Shown here piece by piece: positions 43,801 through 55,145 of a DNA stretch of 64,000 bases. The notes beneath the pieces were generated by a model. It saw only the letters and a program-made list of their open reading frames with translations, searched no databases and had not been told where the DNA came from. The DNA is from Massariosphaeria phaeospora (lineage: Eukaryota > Ascomycota > Dothideomycetes > Pleosporales), in contig JAADJZ010000003.1 of the NCBI GenBank assembly GCA_011032825.1, forward strand, positions 124,001-188,000. Direction: 5' to 3'. The number at the start of each line of letters is the position of its first letter. The stretch's first letter is position 1. The translations under genes were made by a program, and so were the position numbers.

Positions 43801-45968
43801 CTGCAGAGCTCATTCCGGATATTAATCCATGGTATGCAGGTTCTCTGGAGCGATATGTTGCGATGCTGAGGGGTGAGGCGAGTGAACCGCAGGTTGAAGG
43901 CAAGATCGGCGTGTTCACCGCGTTTCTGAAGGCCGAGTCAGAAGTCCGAGGACTGGATTATTACAATGCTCCACCGCCGGCACCGATGCAGGAATCCTTC
44001 CATCAGCCATCACAGCCGCCTGTTGAGACACTAAGCATCTCGACAGGCAGGGAAAACATCCGCATTCAGGTGCCGCAAGAGTCTTCTCCCCAGGACGACG
44101 AGTTCGATTACAGCCCGGGAGGAAGGCCGATCTTGCGACGAAAGCCGTCGTTGAAGTCGAATGATAGTGCTTCTACTCAGCAGACGTTCACTAGGGACAG
44201 CGTCACGACGCCGACCGGCCCGTCAGCGCAGTTTACGACTATTCTTACACCTACTAGTTCCAACGATGAGGACTTCAACAGGACACCTATTCAGTCTCCG
44301 CCAGAGGAGCCGTTGCAGCCGCAATACAAGGCCTATGTGCCTACAGGTGTTTCCCAAGCGGACTCGGAGCGATCGGTGCGCAGACAGACGCTGTCGCTGG
44401 CTAATACTCCTCCTGTAGTCTCGTTGCAACCCTCTCCCGCAACGAAGGGCAACGACGAGATCTTCTTCGGCGCTCATCCACCCCAGCCGCCTTCGAAGCC
44501 GACGAGTCTACCTACGACGAGCGAGAGCACGCATCCTGAGGTGCCTTACCCGAAACCACTAAGCTTCAAACCGCAGTCGCCTGTATCTGCAGTCGTCAGC
44601 ACACCGGTAGAACCGAAGTTCTCGCCCGTCGATCTACTAGCCAAGCTTCTACCGTCAAAGATTGCGCCCTCGTCGCCGCACGCCCACATCGCCGAGATCG
44701 AGTCCAAAATCTCAGCCGTCCCCTCCAACTTCTCGCGCATTCAAGACCTGATTGTCGCCTTCGACAAAGCCACAGCACTAACGCGCCGCAAAAACGACGA
44801 TGCGCGCCGCAAGCGCCAGGAAGACAGCGAGGCGGAAACAGACGACCTCTTCAACCGCGACCAGATCACGTATCCGGACATCGCGGCCATCGAGGACGAG
44901 TTCCAGGCGGCAGAGCGCAAGCTCAAAGCCGAGGAGGACCGCGCCGAGTACAAATTGTATGTCGACACGGTTTTCGACAACGTGTACGATGGGCTGCAGG
45001 CCGATATCAAAGCGCTCATGGACGCCTACTTCGACGCCGAGGCCCTGCTCTCCACCAGCGTGAGCGGCGTCAAGACGCTGGACAGCGATGGCGATCACCA
45101 ACCCGTGCCAACGCTCGCCGCACTCCAACTCCTCACATCCATCCACGCGGAAATCGAGCGCCGCCACGACAAAGTCGTGCAGGCTGTCGCCGAGCGCGAC
45201 AAGCGCTACAAGAAAACCGAAATCCAGCCCCTGTACGCCGCAGGCAACATCCCCAAGATGAAAGCGCTCGAGCGGAAATTCGAAGCCGCTGAGAAAGCCG
45301 CCGTGCAGCGCGCGGCAGATGCGAAGGCCCAGCGCGTGGCCGAGCTGGTGCCGTGCATCGAGGACGCGGTTGTGCGCGCCGTGGGCGTCGAGCAGGCGCA
45401 GACGGACGACATACTTGCGGCGCTGAGGGCGGTGCCCGACGGAAGCCAGAATGAAAACGAAAAGCAAGCAGCCGTGCTCGACCGCGCAGCCCAGACCCTG
45501 CACGCGCTATCCGCGTCCTCGAAAACTACACTGCGGCTCCTGCACGCCGCGGAACTGGGTCTCAACGCTGCAGTGCTGGACGCTCAGATCGCGCAGGCGA
45601 AGGCGGAGAACTTTGCGGATGCTGATGCGGAGAAGAAGGTGCATGATAGGGTTGAGGCGCTGCTGGGGGAGATGCGCGAGGGGGAGAGGGGGTTGGGAGA
45701 GGAGTTTGAGAGGAGGGTTGAGGTGGTGGAGAAGGCGGTTGAGGGGGTCGAGGCGTTGGTGGAGGCGAAGAAGGGTGCGGGTAAAGGGGGGGATGGGGAT
45801 AGGGATAGAGATAGGAGAGAAGGGCGTGAGGATAGAGTTAAGGGCGAAGGTGGTGCTGGCGCCGGTGCTGGTGCTGGTGCTGGTGAAGACGAAAATGAAG
45901 ACGAGAAGAAGAAGAAGCGGTTGAAAGCTGCGCTGGAGGAGGCGAAGCGGCGGAATGGGCATGTCTGA
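40821..45968 (+). CDS. Large Q/P-rich coiled-coil fungal protein with FVxDDGGW repeats; function unknown
   Basis: Three exons: 40821-40938, 40992-41230 and 41289-45968, giving 1678 residues. The N-terminal 450 residues are Pro/Gln/Tyr-rich (PPPLPPGYTRPGSTASF, a pure Gln run of about 16, many YGQP and QQQ motifs), a prion-like composition. Near residue 630 is the ordered-looking SDWERFGDIDEEVDDEEFF. Around residues 705-815 a motif is repeated: FVTGDVDV, FVMGDDGGW, FVMDDGGW and FIVDDGGW. A coiled coil follows at about 837-960 (LRAESEKAKADLRAEVEKLK). After another disordered region comes a charged helical C-terminal domain from about residue 1230 (SPVDLLAKLLPSKIAPSSPH ... FNRDQITYPDIAAIEDEFQA ... 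NIPKMKALERKFEAAEKAA). I do not recognise a named family; the architecture suggests a scaffold able to phase-separate or organise membranes or the cell cortex, which is inference. Confidence 0.82.
41055..41104 (+). repeat. CAG/CAA repeat encoding polyglutamine
   Basis: An uninterrupted CAG/CAA run within exon 2 of the Q/P-rich gene encodes about 16 Gln before AACCAG. The mixed codons suggest an older, partly stabilised tract. The antisense poly-Leu frames here are artefacts. Confidence 0.9.
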
Positions 45969-47071
45969 ACTGCAGGTTTTTGAGTTTTCTTGGCTTGTTT
46001 TGAGCGAAGGCGTTGGGGAGTAAGCAATTTGGGTTAGGTTGGGGTGGGTTGAGTTGAATCGAGAAGAAGATACCTAAGGAGACGAGACTGGAATGCACAA
46101 CTAATTTCAGCTTAGTTTCAGTTCCATTCAGTCCAGTATGAGCAGATCGTCTGTCTGTTGTACGTAGGCGAGATGCATGTATGTACACACATGTATATGT
46201 GTATCTATACCACTGCTACTGCTACGCTATACCGAGTTACACTACAGTAGCAACCCTTACCATCTACGTAACAAACTGCAATAAGACGAACATTAGCCCC
46301 GAGAAGCGTTGACTTGCTCGTTCACAATTCTTAACAACACTTGCCAAAACCAAGACCCGAGTCCCGCCAGCTCAAATCAACTCGACTTAGCTCTAAGCTA
46401 AACAAATAAACGATCTATCACACGCGCACATCACATCAAATCAACCCATCCACAGGTATAGAAGGGCTTTCCCAAACCCGCCATATGATTTAGTCGTTAA
46501 CTATCTACTACCCTTTCCCCCATTCATTTTCTCCCGATCATTTATTCATAACTGTCCAGCCCAGCCCAGCGCCAGCTCAGCTCAAATGGAAAAGTAGGGG
46601 CGGAGAAAAAGAAGCCGAGTAAATGTCCAGATAGACACTCCACCCAGCTAGAGGGAAAAGGCTCAACGCTACTTCGAAAGAAAAAAGGTGGTCCAGACGC
46701 CATCATGCGATCCCTAGAAGCCCGTACGAGGTCCTATAGTTGCAGACAGTCCAGATACCTGAGATTGTTCGACGTTCAGAGATGGATAATGGACGACTTG
46801 TTCGGCCTCCAGAGACGGATACTGGACCTCTCCGTCGGCCCCGGTCGTCCCATAAGAGTCGATGAAGGCGTCAATGAGAGTTTTTGGGAGAGGATCAGGC
46901 AAAGAGTCGACGAGAGAGCTAGGAAGAGAGATGGCCCGAGAGTTAGAAAGATTGTCGTCCCTGGGTGACCTAAAAGTTATTGCACAACATGTTAGTCATA
47001 ATAATACTCCATAGCTGTCGTTTTCGTCTCCGTGAAATGCAGCACATTAATTCCAACGCGTAATTTTTGGC
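45969..47071. other. Intergenic between convergent genes
   Basis: 1.1 kb holding the 3' flanks of the Q/P-rich gene (+) and pyruvate carboxylase (-). An 87-residue plus-strand frame (46705-46968) is Arg-rich without recognisable features; I do not call it a gene. Confidence 0.55.
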
Positions 47072-50000
47072 TCACTTGACAATTTTGCAGATCAGGTCTT
47101 GCGAGTCGACCGAATCGCCTTCGCGGACCGAGAGGTTGCCGATCTTGCCGGAGTGCGGTGCCGAAATCACCATTTCCTGTAGTGGCCGCGTTAGTATCTT
47201 GGATTGCTGAAGGGAAGATCTGGACCGGAGACGACTTACCATCTTCATAGCGCTGAGAACGGCGACAGGATCACCCTTCATGACGTCACTACCATCGTGG
47301 ACGCGGATCTCTACGACGACACCAGCCATCGGTGATCCGACTTGGCTGCCGTCGGTAGGATCTGCCTTGGCCCTACGAACGTTGTCAACACCGGCGTGCT
47401 GATCCTCAACCGTAACGGTACGGCCCTCGCCATTCATCTCGTAGAAGACCTCACGCAGACCGGTCTGCTCAGACAGTGGGCCGATAGCAAGTAGCTTCAA
47501 GATGAGCACCTTGCCCTTCTCAAGCTCGACGTGGAACTCTTCGCCGACTTCAGGACGCGCGAGGAAGTAGCGGGTCGGCAGGACGGACAGGTCGCCATAC
47601 TTGGTTGTCCACTTCTTGTAGTCCTCGAACACCTTGGGGTACATGACCTGGGAAGCGACGTCACACTCAGTGGCATCGCCCCACTTCTGCTTGAGATCGG
47701 CCTTGACTTTGGCGAGGTCAACGGGATCGAGATAGAGGCCAGGCCGCTTATCCATCTTCCTGCGCTCGCGGAGAGCCTGTGAGCGGAGGGGTTCGGGGAA
47801 GCCGCCGTAGGGCTGGCCCATGAGACCCTCGAAGAATTCCAGAACCGACGAAGGGAAGTCGAGCTGTTCGGCCTTCTTCAAAACATCATCATATGACAGG
47901 TTGTTGGACACCATGAACTGGGCCAAGTCACCAACAACCTTGGAAGTGGGTGTGACCTTCACGATATCGCCAAGCAAGTCGTTGGCTTGCTCATAGGCCT
48001 TCTTTGTCTGTGCCCACTGCTCACCGAGACCCTGTTGCGAAGCCTGGAAGATGAGATTGGTGAGCTGACCACCAGGGATCTCGTGCTCGTAGACCTCGGG
48101 GTCGGGGCCAGTGAGGCCAGCTTCGAATGGCGAGTAGAGCAGCCGGAGCTGGGCCCAGTACGCATCCAAATTGCGGATCATATGAGCATCGAGGCCTGGT
48201 TCGTGGTCGCTGCCCTCGAGGGACGCAAGGATGGCACCGACGGATGGCTGCGACGTCATGCCAGACATGCTGTCAATGGCGGCATCGACGGCGTCAGCGC
48301 CAGCATGGGCACAAGCAACCATGGAGGCGACACCGGTACCAGCTGAGTCGTGAGTGTGCACATGGATCGGTAGATCAGGATATTTTTCGCGGATGGCTCC
48401 GATAAGTAGGGTGGCAGCTCGGGGCTTCAGCACACCAGCCATGTCCTTGATACCCAAAATATGAGCGCCCATTCCAACAATCTTGTCGACAACGCTGAGA
48501 TAGTACTCGAGGTTGTACTTCTTCTTGGGGTTCAACATGTCCCCCTGGAGAACGTAGATTAGTGTTTGTCTAACAGCACCGCGTACATGGGATACTTACC
48601 GAGTAACAGACAGTGCCCTCGGCCACACCACCAGCTTTGAGCACAGCCTTGACACCAACCTCAAGCTGCTCAACGTCGTTAAGAGCATCGAAGACACGGA
48701 AGATATCGACGCCGTTTTTCTTTGCTTGCTCACAGAAGTGGTAAATGGCGTTGTCCGGGAGAGAGGAGTAGGCGACACCATTGGCGCCACGAAGAAGCAT
48801 TTGAAAAGGGATGTTGGGGACAAGTTTCCTCATCTTCCTCAGCCTGTCCCAAGGGTCCTCGTACAGGAAGCGCATGGCGACATCAAAGGTGGCACCGCCC
48901 CAGCACTCCAGAGCCCATGCATTAGAGAAAGCGTGGCTGGTCTCTTTTGCGATTGCTAGAAGGTCCGCTGTCCTCACACGTGTAGCCAGGAGCGACTGGT
49001 GAGCGTCACGCCAGGTGGTGTCCATGATGAGACAGCCTTTGTTGGCACGAACAGCCTTGGCAAAGCCCTCGGGGCCCTCCTTCAGCAACACGTTTCGCCA
49101 CCCCTTAGAGCATGGTTGGGATGTGTCAACCTCGTTCCCGTTGTTGTCGTGGATGGCAGGCACAACGATGGTGCCCTTGAACTTCGGCTCGCCAATTTGG
49201 CCTTTGATCTGGCTGCCATTGACGGCAAGGTCTCCGAGATATGCTAACAGCTTCTGGGCTCGGTTCTGGGAGCCAATGAGCTCAAACAGCTTGGGCCTGT
49301 ATTGTGTCAGTCAGTTGTCGGGCCTTTGTACCACGACCGCGATATACTTACGTGTCATCAATAAACGTTGTCCAGCACTTGCCGTCGATGAATGTGTTGT
49401 GAGTGAGGAGCTTCAGCAAGAAAGGGATATTCGTCTTCACACCACGAATGCGGAACTCGACAAGTGCACGAAGCATCTTCCGGCGGACGATCTCGTATGT
49501 AGAGCCTCGGCAGGTGCATTTCACCAACATAGAGTCGTAATGAGCTACGATGTTTTGGTCAATTTATGTAACTCAGGACAGAAGCATGAGGAAGTATACT
49601 TACGGGTGATAATGGCACCAGCAAATCCATTGCCTCCATCAAGGCGGACGCCGTTACCACCTGCGGAGCGGTACACCTCGATCTTGCCCGTATCCGGTGC
49701 GAAGCTCTGGGCGGGGTCTTCGGTTGTGATACGGCACTGGAAGGCGAAACCGCGGGTAGTGATGTGGTCTTGGGTCAGGCCAAGTTGCTCAAGCGTTGCA
49801 CCGGCAGCGATCTGGATTTGCGCAGCGACAATGTCAATACCCGTGACTTCCTCGGTGATGGTATGCTCGACCTGACTAGATGAACTTGTTAGCTGTGCAG
49901 CTTGGCCGGCTTGGCCCACCAGTCACTTACATGCGTGGGTTAATTTCGATAAAGTAATACCGGTTCTGCTGATCAACGAGAAACTCAGCGGTACCAGCGT

Positions 50001-51277
50001 TGCGGTAGTTCACGGACTGAGCGAGCCTGACGGCGTCGTTCAGGATGGCGTCGCGCGTCTTCACAGGCAAGTCCTTCGCTGGCGCAATCTCGACGACCTT
50101 CTGGTGGCGACGCTGCACGCTGCAGTCCCGCTCGTACAGGTGGACAACATTGCCCTGGTTGTCACCCAAGAGCTGCACCTCAATGTGCTTGGGCTTGTCC
50201 AAGAAACGCTCAACGAAGACGGTGCCGTTGCCGAAAGCCGATTTGGCTTCTGACGTGGCGCGCTCAAAGGCGTCCTTGAGGGTCGACTGCTCGCGGACAA
50301 CTCGCATCCCACGGCCACCGCCGCCGAAAGCTGCCTTGATAATGACCGGGAAGCCATATTCGTCGGTGAACTCTTTGACGTCCTCGTACTTTTCAACCGG
50401 GCCTGGCGTGCCGGGGACGACGGGGACGTTGCACTTGATGGCAAGCCTTCGGGCTGACACTTTGTCACCGAGGGCGTCGATGGTTTCTGGGGTCGGACCG
50501 ACAAACTACAAGGCAAGTCAGCTTCAATTGTAAGGCAAGACCGAAGGAGCCCAAAAAAGTAAGGCCTGCCTGAACATGCCCGTGATCGGCAGCGGCCCGC
50601 GCAGGAAAAAGAGAAGAAGTCGGTGCAAGGTTGCATGCATCCGGCCCCGCCCCGCAGCCTCTCCGGGCAAGGCACAGATAATATCGCCAAATAGGATTGG
50701 CATGTGCAACTCGCCCTAAACAGAGGCCGTCGTCATAGGGTAAACAAAGGAAGTAAACTCACGATAAGCCCGGCCTTCTCGACGTTCCGAGCGAACTCGG
50801 CGTTCTCTGACAGAAAACCATAGCCGGGATGAATCATGTTCACATCGTGCTGCAGCGCGATCTTGATGATCTCGTCGCCGGCGAGGTAGGCTCCGACTGG
50901 CGTGTACTGGCCGCGATACCCGATCTCGTAAGCCTCGTCGGCCTTCTGCCTGTGCATGCTGAGCCGGTCCTCATGGCTGTAGACGGCGACGGTGTGCAGA
51001 GACAGCTCGTGGGCTGTTCGGAAGATGCGGATGGGGATTTCTCCTCGATTGGCGACTGGTCAGGCTGTCAGACGCCGGGGACGGCTTCAATTGGGTCAGT
51101 GAGGCGTCTCCACGTACCTAGGAGCTTCTTCAGCTGCATAATCGAGCTGCTCGCGCGAAGGTGGTGATGCACCGAGTTGCGGTGGGGGTGGTGCTCCCCA
51201 TGCTCATCGTCGTACTCGTTGTCGTCAATCGCCGACGAGTTCATGGCGTTTTGCGACGTGTTTGCAAGCGTCGCCAT
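47072..51277 (-). CDS. PYC1: Pyruvate carboxylase, cytosolic fungal type
   Basis: Eight minus-strand exons: 51118-51277, 50763-51055, 49931-50505, 49604-49875, 49352-49544, 48600-49296, 47240-48544 and 47072-47176, giving 1199 residues, the family's normal size. Biotin carboxylase: [32 protein letters not shown], the Gly-rich ATP loop [13 protein letters not shown] and EINPRIQVEHT. Carboxyltransferase: [30 protein letters not shown]. The C-terminal biotinyl domain has LSAMKM with acceptor lysine K1164. It carboxylates pyruvate to oxaloacetate with ATP and bicarbonate, supplying the TCA cycle, gluconeogenesis and aspartate synthesis. The 50-residue N-terminus (acidic, His-rich: [16 protein letters not shown]) is not a mitochondrial presequence, consistent with the cytosolic enzyme of yeasts and aspergilli. 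The final intron falls immediately after the biotin motif. Confidence 0.98.
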
Positions 51278-53368
51278 GATGGGCAGCGGCTGCGTGATGT
51301 GGAGGATAGAGGGGAGGGTGAGGGACTGAGGCGGGGTGGAAGTCTAGAGGTTTGGTGCGGGCGGAGGTAAAGGAGGAAATATAGGGCGGGGCGGTGTCGG
51401 ATTTGTGTCAAGGCCTTGACGAGCAGCGCAAGCTTAAGCTCGAAGTGGACAGCTAGCAGGCCCACACCCAAGCCTGACGCTGGTGACAAGGTGCTCCGGC
51501 GTCGAGTCGTTCCAGTTCTGCGTGCTTGCAAAAGCAACGGAGCTCCAGACCGGGGGTGAGGGTGAGAGTCGGGCGCAGCTGCAGGCCAGAGCTCCCCTTG
51601 CTGCCCCTCCATCTTCGAGCTTGTCGATAAAGCAAAGCACCACAGACCAGCAGGCGGCCGGCCACGCCCCACGCGTCACACCCCGTGTCCTCACCTGCTC
51701 CCTTCATTGACAGCCCTGGCGGACGGTAGAACATGTCAAACTTATTGCCAACTCGACAGAAACAAGCCCTACGGCCCCAGCTGTCCCGGAGCAAACACTA
51801 CGCCCCTAGCCGGCCCATCCCACGCCTCCACAGCGCTTGTGACGCCTCGCACACATCCTTTTTTGCGTGCCGATATGTCCATCAGACACTTCGCTCACAC
51901 ACCAACACTCTGCTCACCGCCAGGGGTCCGGCATCGCTGCTTGCTCGGGCTGTCTCCCGACCCTGCCCAGGTATTGCTTGTGCCGCCCAGCGTTGATCAT
52001 GCCCCTCTCCCTATTAGCTCTATCACTCCGCTGCCCAACTGTGGCATATGTATACAGGAGAGCCTGATGCAATGTTAACCCTGTTAGATCTGGCTGACTG
52101 GCTGATATTTCATGCCCGCTCCACAGTATCAAGCTCAACACCATCACAGCTCCTTCGCTCGCACCAATGGGCCAGCCTTGCCTCCCCCCGCCGCACACCA
52201 AACAACCCCCTCCACCGCCTCGATTGCCCGCTATCTCCTCCCGAGTGCGAGTTCGAGCATCCGGCTCCTTCGTATAACATGGAACTCGGCAACAACGGAG
52301 AAAAGACAAATAAAAACAGGCGACAGTGCTTCCATCCCTCCCCTCCTCTCGTCCTGCACACCCGCGGTTTGCTTCGGCGCACGCACGCCACGCCAAACGC
52401 CAACGCCCGTCAAGGGTAGCTATCCAGGCATATCTAGCCGAACCGCGGGCCACAGATCTGGCGCATCTAGCGCCAGTCGCCTGCCCCCAGGCCGGGTCCA
52501 TTGGTTCCTGGGAATACCGCATGGATAATAAGTTTTGCAGCACCCAGTCTGGAGGTACAACTGCAAACTTACGTTGAACTGCGCCCCAACAGTACACACC
52601 ACACCCGCTTGTCGTCTACGGCGTACAGATGCACGAAGCACGTTCCGGGCCGCTGGAACTTGCGTGCCCGCATACTGCATTACACTTTTAGCAGAAAATA
52701 AACAATCCGAAACGCAAGGTTTAGAGCTGTGCATCTTATTACACATAGCAGCATACAACCACGCATGTTCGCCGTACAAAACAAATACAGGTCCCCTTGC
52801 TTCGAGCTCGCGAAAACCTCTCTGAAGAGGTAGGAATATAACACAGGAGAGGTAAACACAAAAGCGCCGATGCCACGCACAACCTCTATAAACACCGCCA
52901 ACACTGCCCTCTCGATCTACGTATCCTAGCCTTCGTTGACTTAAACTACTGCAACGCCCAACAATAGAACGCATACACACTGTACATATAGGTTTATGTC
53001 CCGGAGAATACACGTTAAGTAGTACGTTCTATCTATCCGCCCCTGCAGTGCACACTACACATAAAGCATTCCGGGCCTGTATCTTACGCCAACCTATGCC
53101 TCTCCTTCGCTCTATCCTACCCAAGTAGCTAATGATAAATTACACCTACACACAAAATGCATAGATTGATAACCTCTAAATCCCTTAATACCGCACAGCT
53201 ACGGCCACGGCAACCACCCTCGTATACACGTATTAGGCGTAAGCGTGCACCCTCTATCTTTACCCTAACACAACACACCGTCAACGTTTCAGAATTTGCA
53301 CGCAGCATCCACAAAACCCTTAGATCTTACTGCGGCTTTACCTTATCACACTAGCCTACCTATGCAAA

Positions 53369-53403
53369 TCTCTCTCTCTCTCTCTTCTTCTTCTTCTTCT
53401 TCT
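53369..53403. repeat. Microsatellite (TC)n then (TTC)n
   Basis: About eight TC units followed by about six TTC units, an uninterrupted pyrimidine run. Confidence 0.85.
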
Positions 53404-53667
53404 CCCGTAACATACATACTTAGCTAGTATCCTATCTTTCATACCCTCTCTTCTCTCTCTCCTCTCCACCCACGCACTCCTCCGCGAAACCCAACCCAAA
53501 CTCAAACCAACTTACTCCTCTTACACTAGCTTGACAATTAAACTTAGTCTCGAACACCCAACATAAATGCAACTGAACTGGATTGAAACTGAACTGGATT
53601 GAAACTGAACTGAACTGAACTCAACCTAGCTGCGGGCCTACGGTGTGAGGTTTCTAACGTGTGTACC

Positions 53668-53706
53668 AGCATCTAGCATCTAGCATCTAGCCTAGCCTAG
53701 CCTAGC
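53668..53706. repeat. Microsatellite AGCATCT x3 grading into CCTAG repeats
   Basis: AGCATCT units are followed by CCTAG repeats, a two-phase tandem array sharing CTAG. Confidence 0.85.
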
Positions 53707-55145
53707 AACTGCCTTTCTTCTCTTCTTGCGTACCTGTCTTGGTGTATCTATTAGCTTCTACATCTCCTACTCTGCTTCGCTCTATCTCCCTACATATACT
53801 TTACTAACCTACTTCTATCGCATCTGTGCCTCCTCCTCTTAACCTCCACTGCAAAATCACCTAGTTCAGCACGACTCAGCTCAGTTGCCTTCCCTTCTCC
53901 TTCCCTTCCCTTCCCAATCTCAATCCCAATCTCAATCTGATATTCTATCGTAAATACTATCTATGTCCTAGTACATACATACAATATGTACAGTAGCTAG
54001 GCAGGTAATCGAATATCTCTGTGTAGATAGATATTACTCCCTCTTGTCCCAACATACGAAACATACAACGAACGCCCTTGCACGCGTAGAGACGGTTCTT
54101 ACTTAGCAGCGTAACGTTAGTCTATAGAGAGAATAAAGCATGCATAGATAGACGAATAGATAAATAGACAGACAGACATGAATACTCAACACCGTAGTTA
54201 TATCGCGCCTGCACACCCGCTACTTACAGCCTCTCTCTCCCCCTCCTCTCCTCTCCTCGTCTCACCTCGCGCCTGCCAATCCAATCCAATCAAAGCAAAT
54301 CAACCTCGCCCTCGCCCCCTCCCGAAAGAGGAAAGATCCGAACCACAAGCGCAGTCTTACTACTACTTAGATCTGCTCTGATCTGAACTATCCGCAGCTA
54401 GCAGGCGCTCAGACTGCATGCACGTCCTACCAATGTCAAGCTACCTAGGTACTCGCTGCTCTTACACCTACCTGTTCGTGTTCACAGTCACCTGCAAACC
54501 ACCTCACACTACATCACCTCAAGTCCACACCTACACTCAAATCACAGTCACATTCACAAACTCCCCAATCTCAATCTCAAGCACAATCCCGCATCTCAAT
54601 CAATCAGCCAAAAATGTGCATTAAAAGAAACCAGAAGAGAAAACCTAGAATACATAATCCACCAAAGGAACCCACCCGCTCCGCTCAGCATGTGCTCAGA
54701 AGATCTAGCATAGCATGACCTCGTAGTCAGAAGATGCAGGCAAAGCAGAACCTCCTACGTACCTACCCGTCCTCAAAATCACTTCATGTAGGTAGATGTG
54801 ATGCCCTGCTCTCAAAGAACCATTCCGCTCAGCTCAAAAAAGCAAACCAACACCTCAAACGCCCGTTGTCTGCTAGAGTTACATGCCGCGCGCGCCCCCT
54901 TCCCTCACCCCACCAATAAAAGCTAGCCCGCACAAACACACACACACACACGCAGCCCAAGAAAATATATGTATATGTGCACTCCGTATTCGCTTTTTTG
55001 TTTTGATGGGTTAGTCAGTCATGTCGCGCCGATCGAAACGTCGTCATGTACGGGTGCCGAGGAACAAGGGGTCGGTCGGTCGGTCTGAATTAGTCAAATG
55101 CGAATAATCGGGAGACCCGCAATCCAAGGCCGTGCAAGCTGCAAC

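Larger units (their letters stand above)
51278..55145. other. 3.9-kb gene-free gap between PYC and clathrin genes
   Basis: It holds the PYC promoter (right of 51277) and the 3' side of the clathrin gene. No conserved frame is found on either strand. The first kilobase is GC-rich; the rest is A/C/T-rich with many microsatellites (TC/TTC near 53370, CTAGC repeats near 53670, GAACTGAACTGGATT repeats near 53570-53620, a CA run near 54940). A lineage-specific or non-coding transcript cannot be excluded. Confidence 0.55.

Noticed and set aside
46705..46968. 87-residue Arg-rich plus-strand frame between convergent genes
   Set aside because: No recognisable motif, and its position in a shared 3' flank fits a chance frame.
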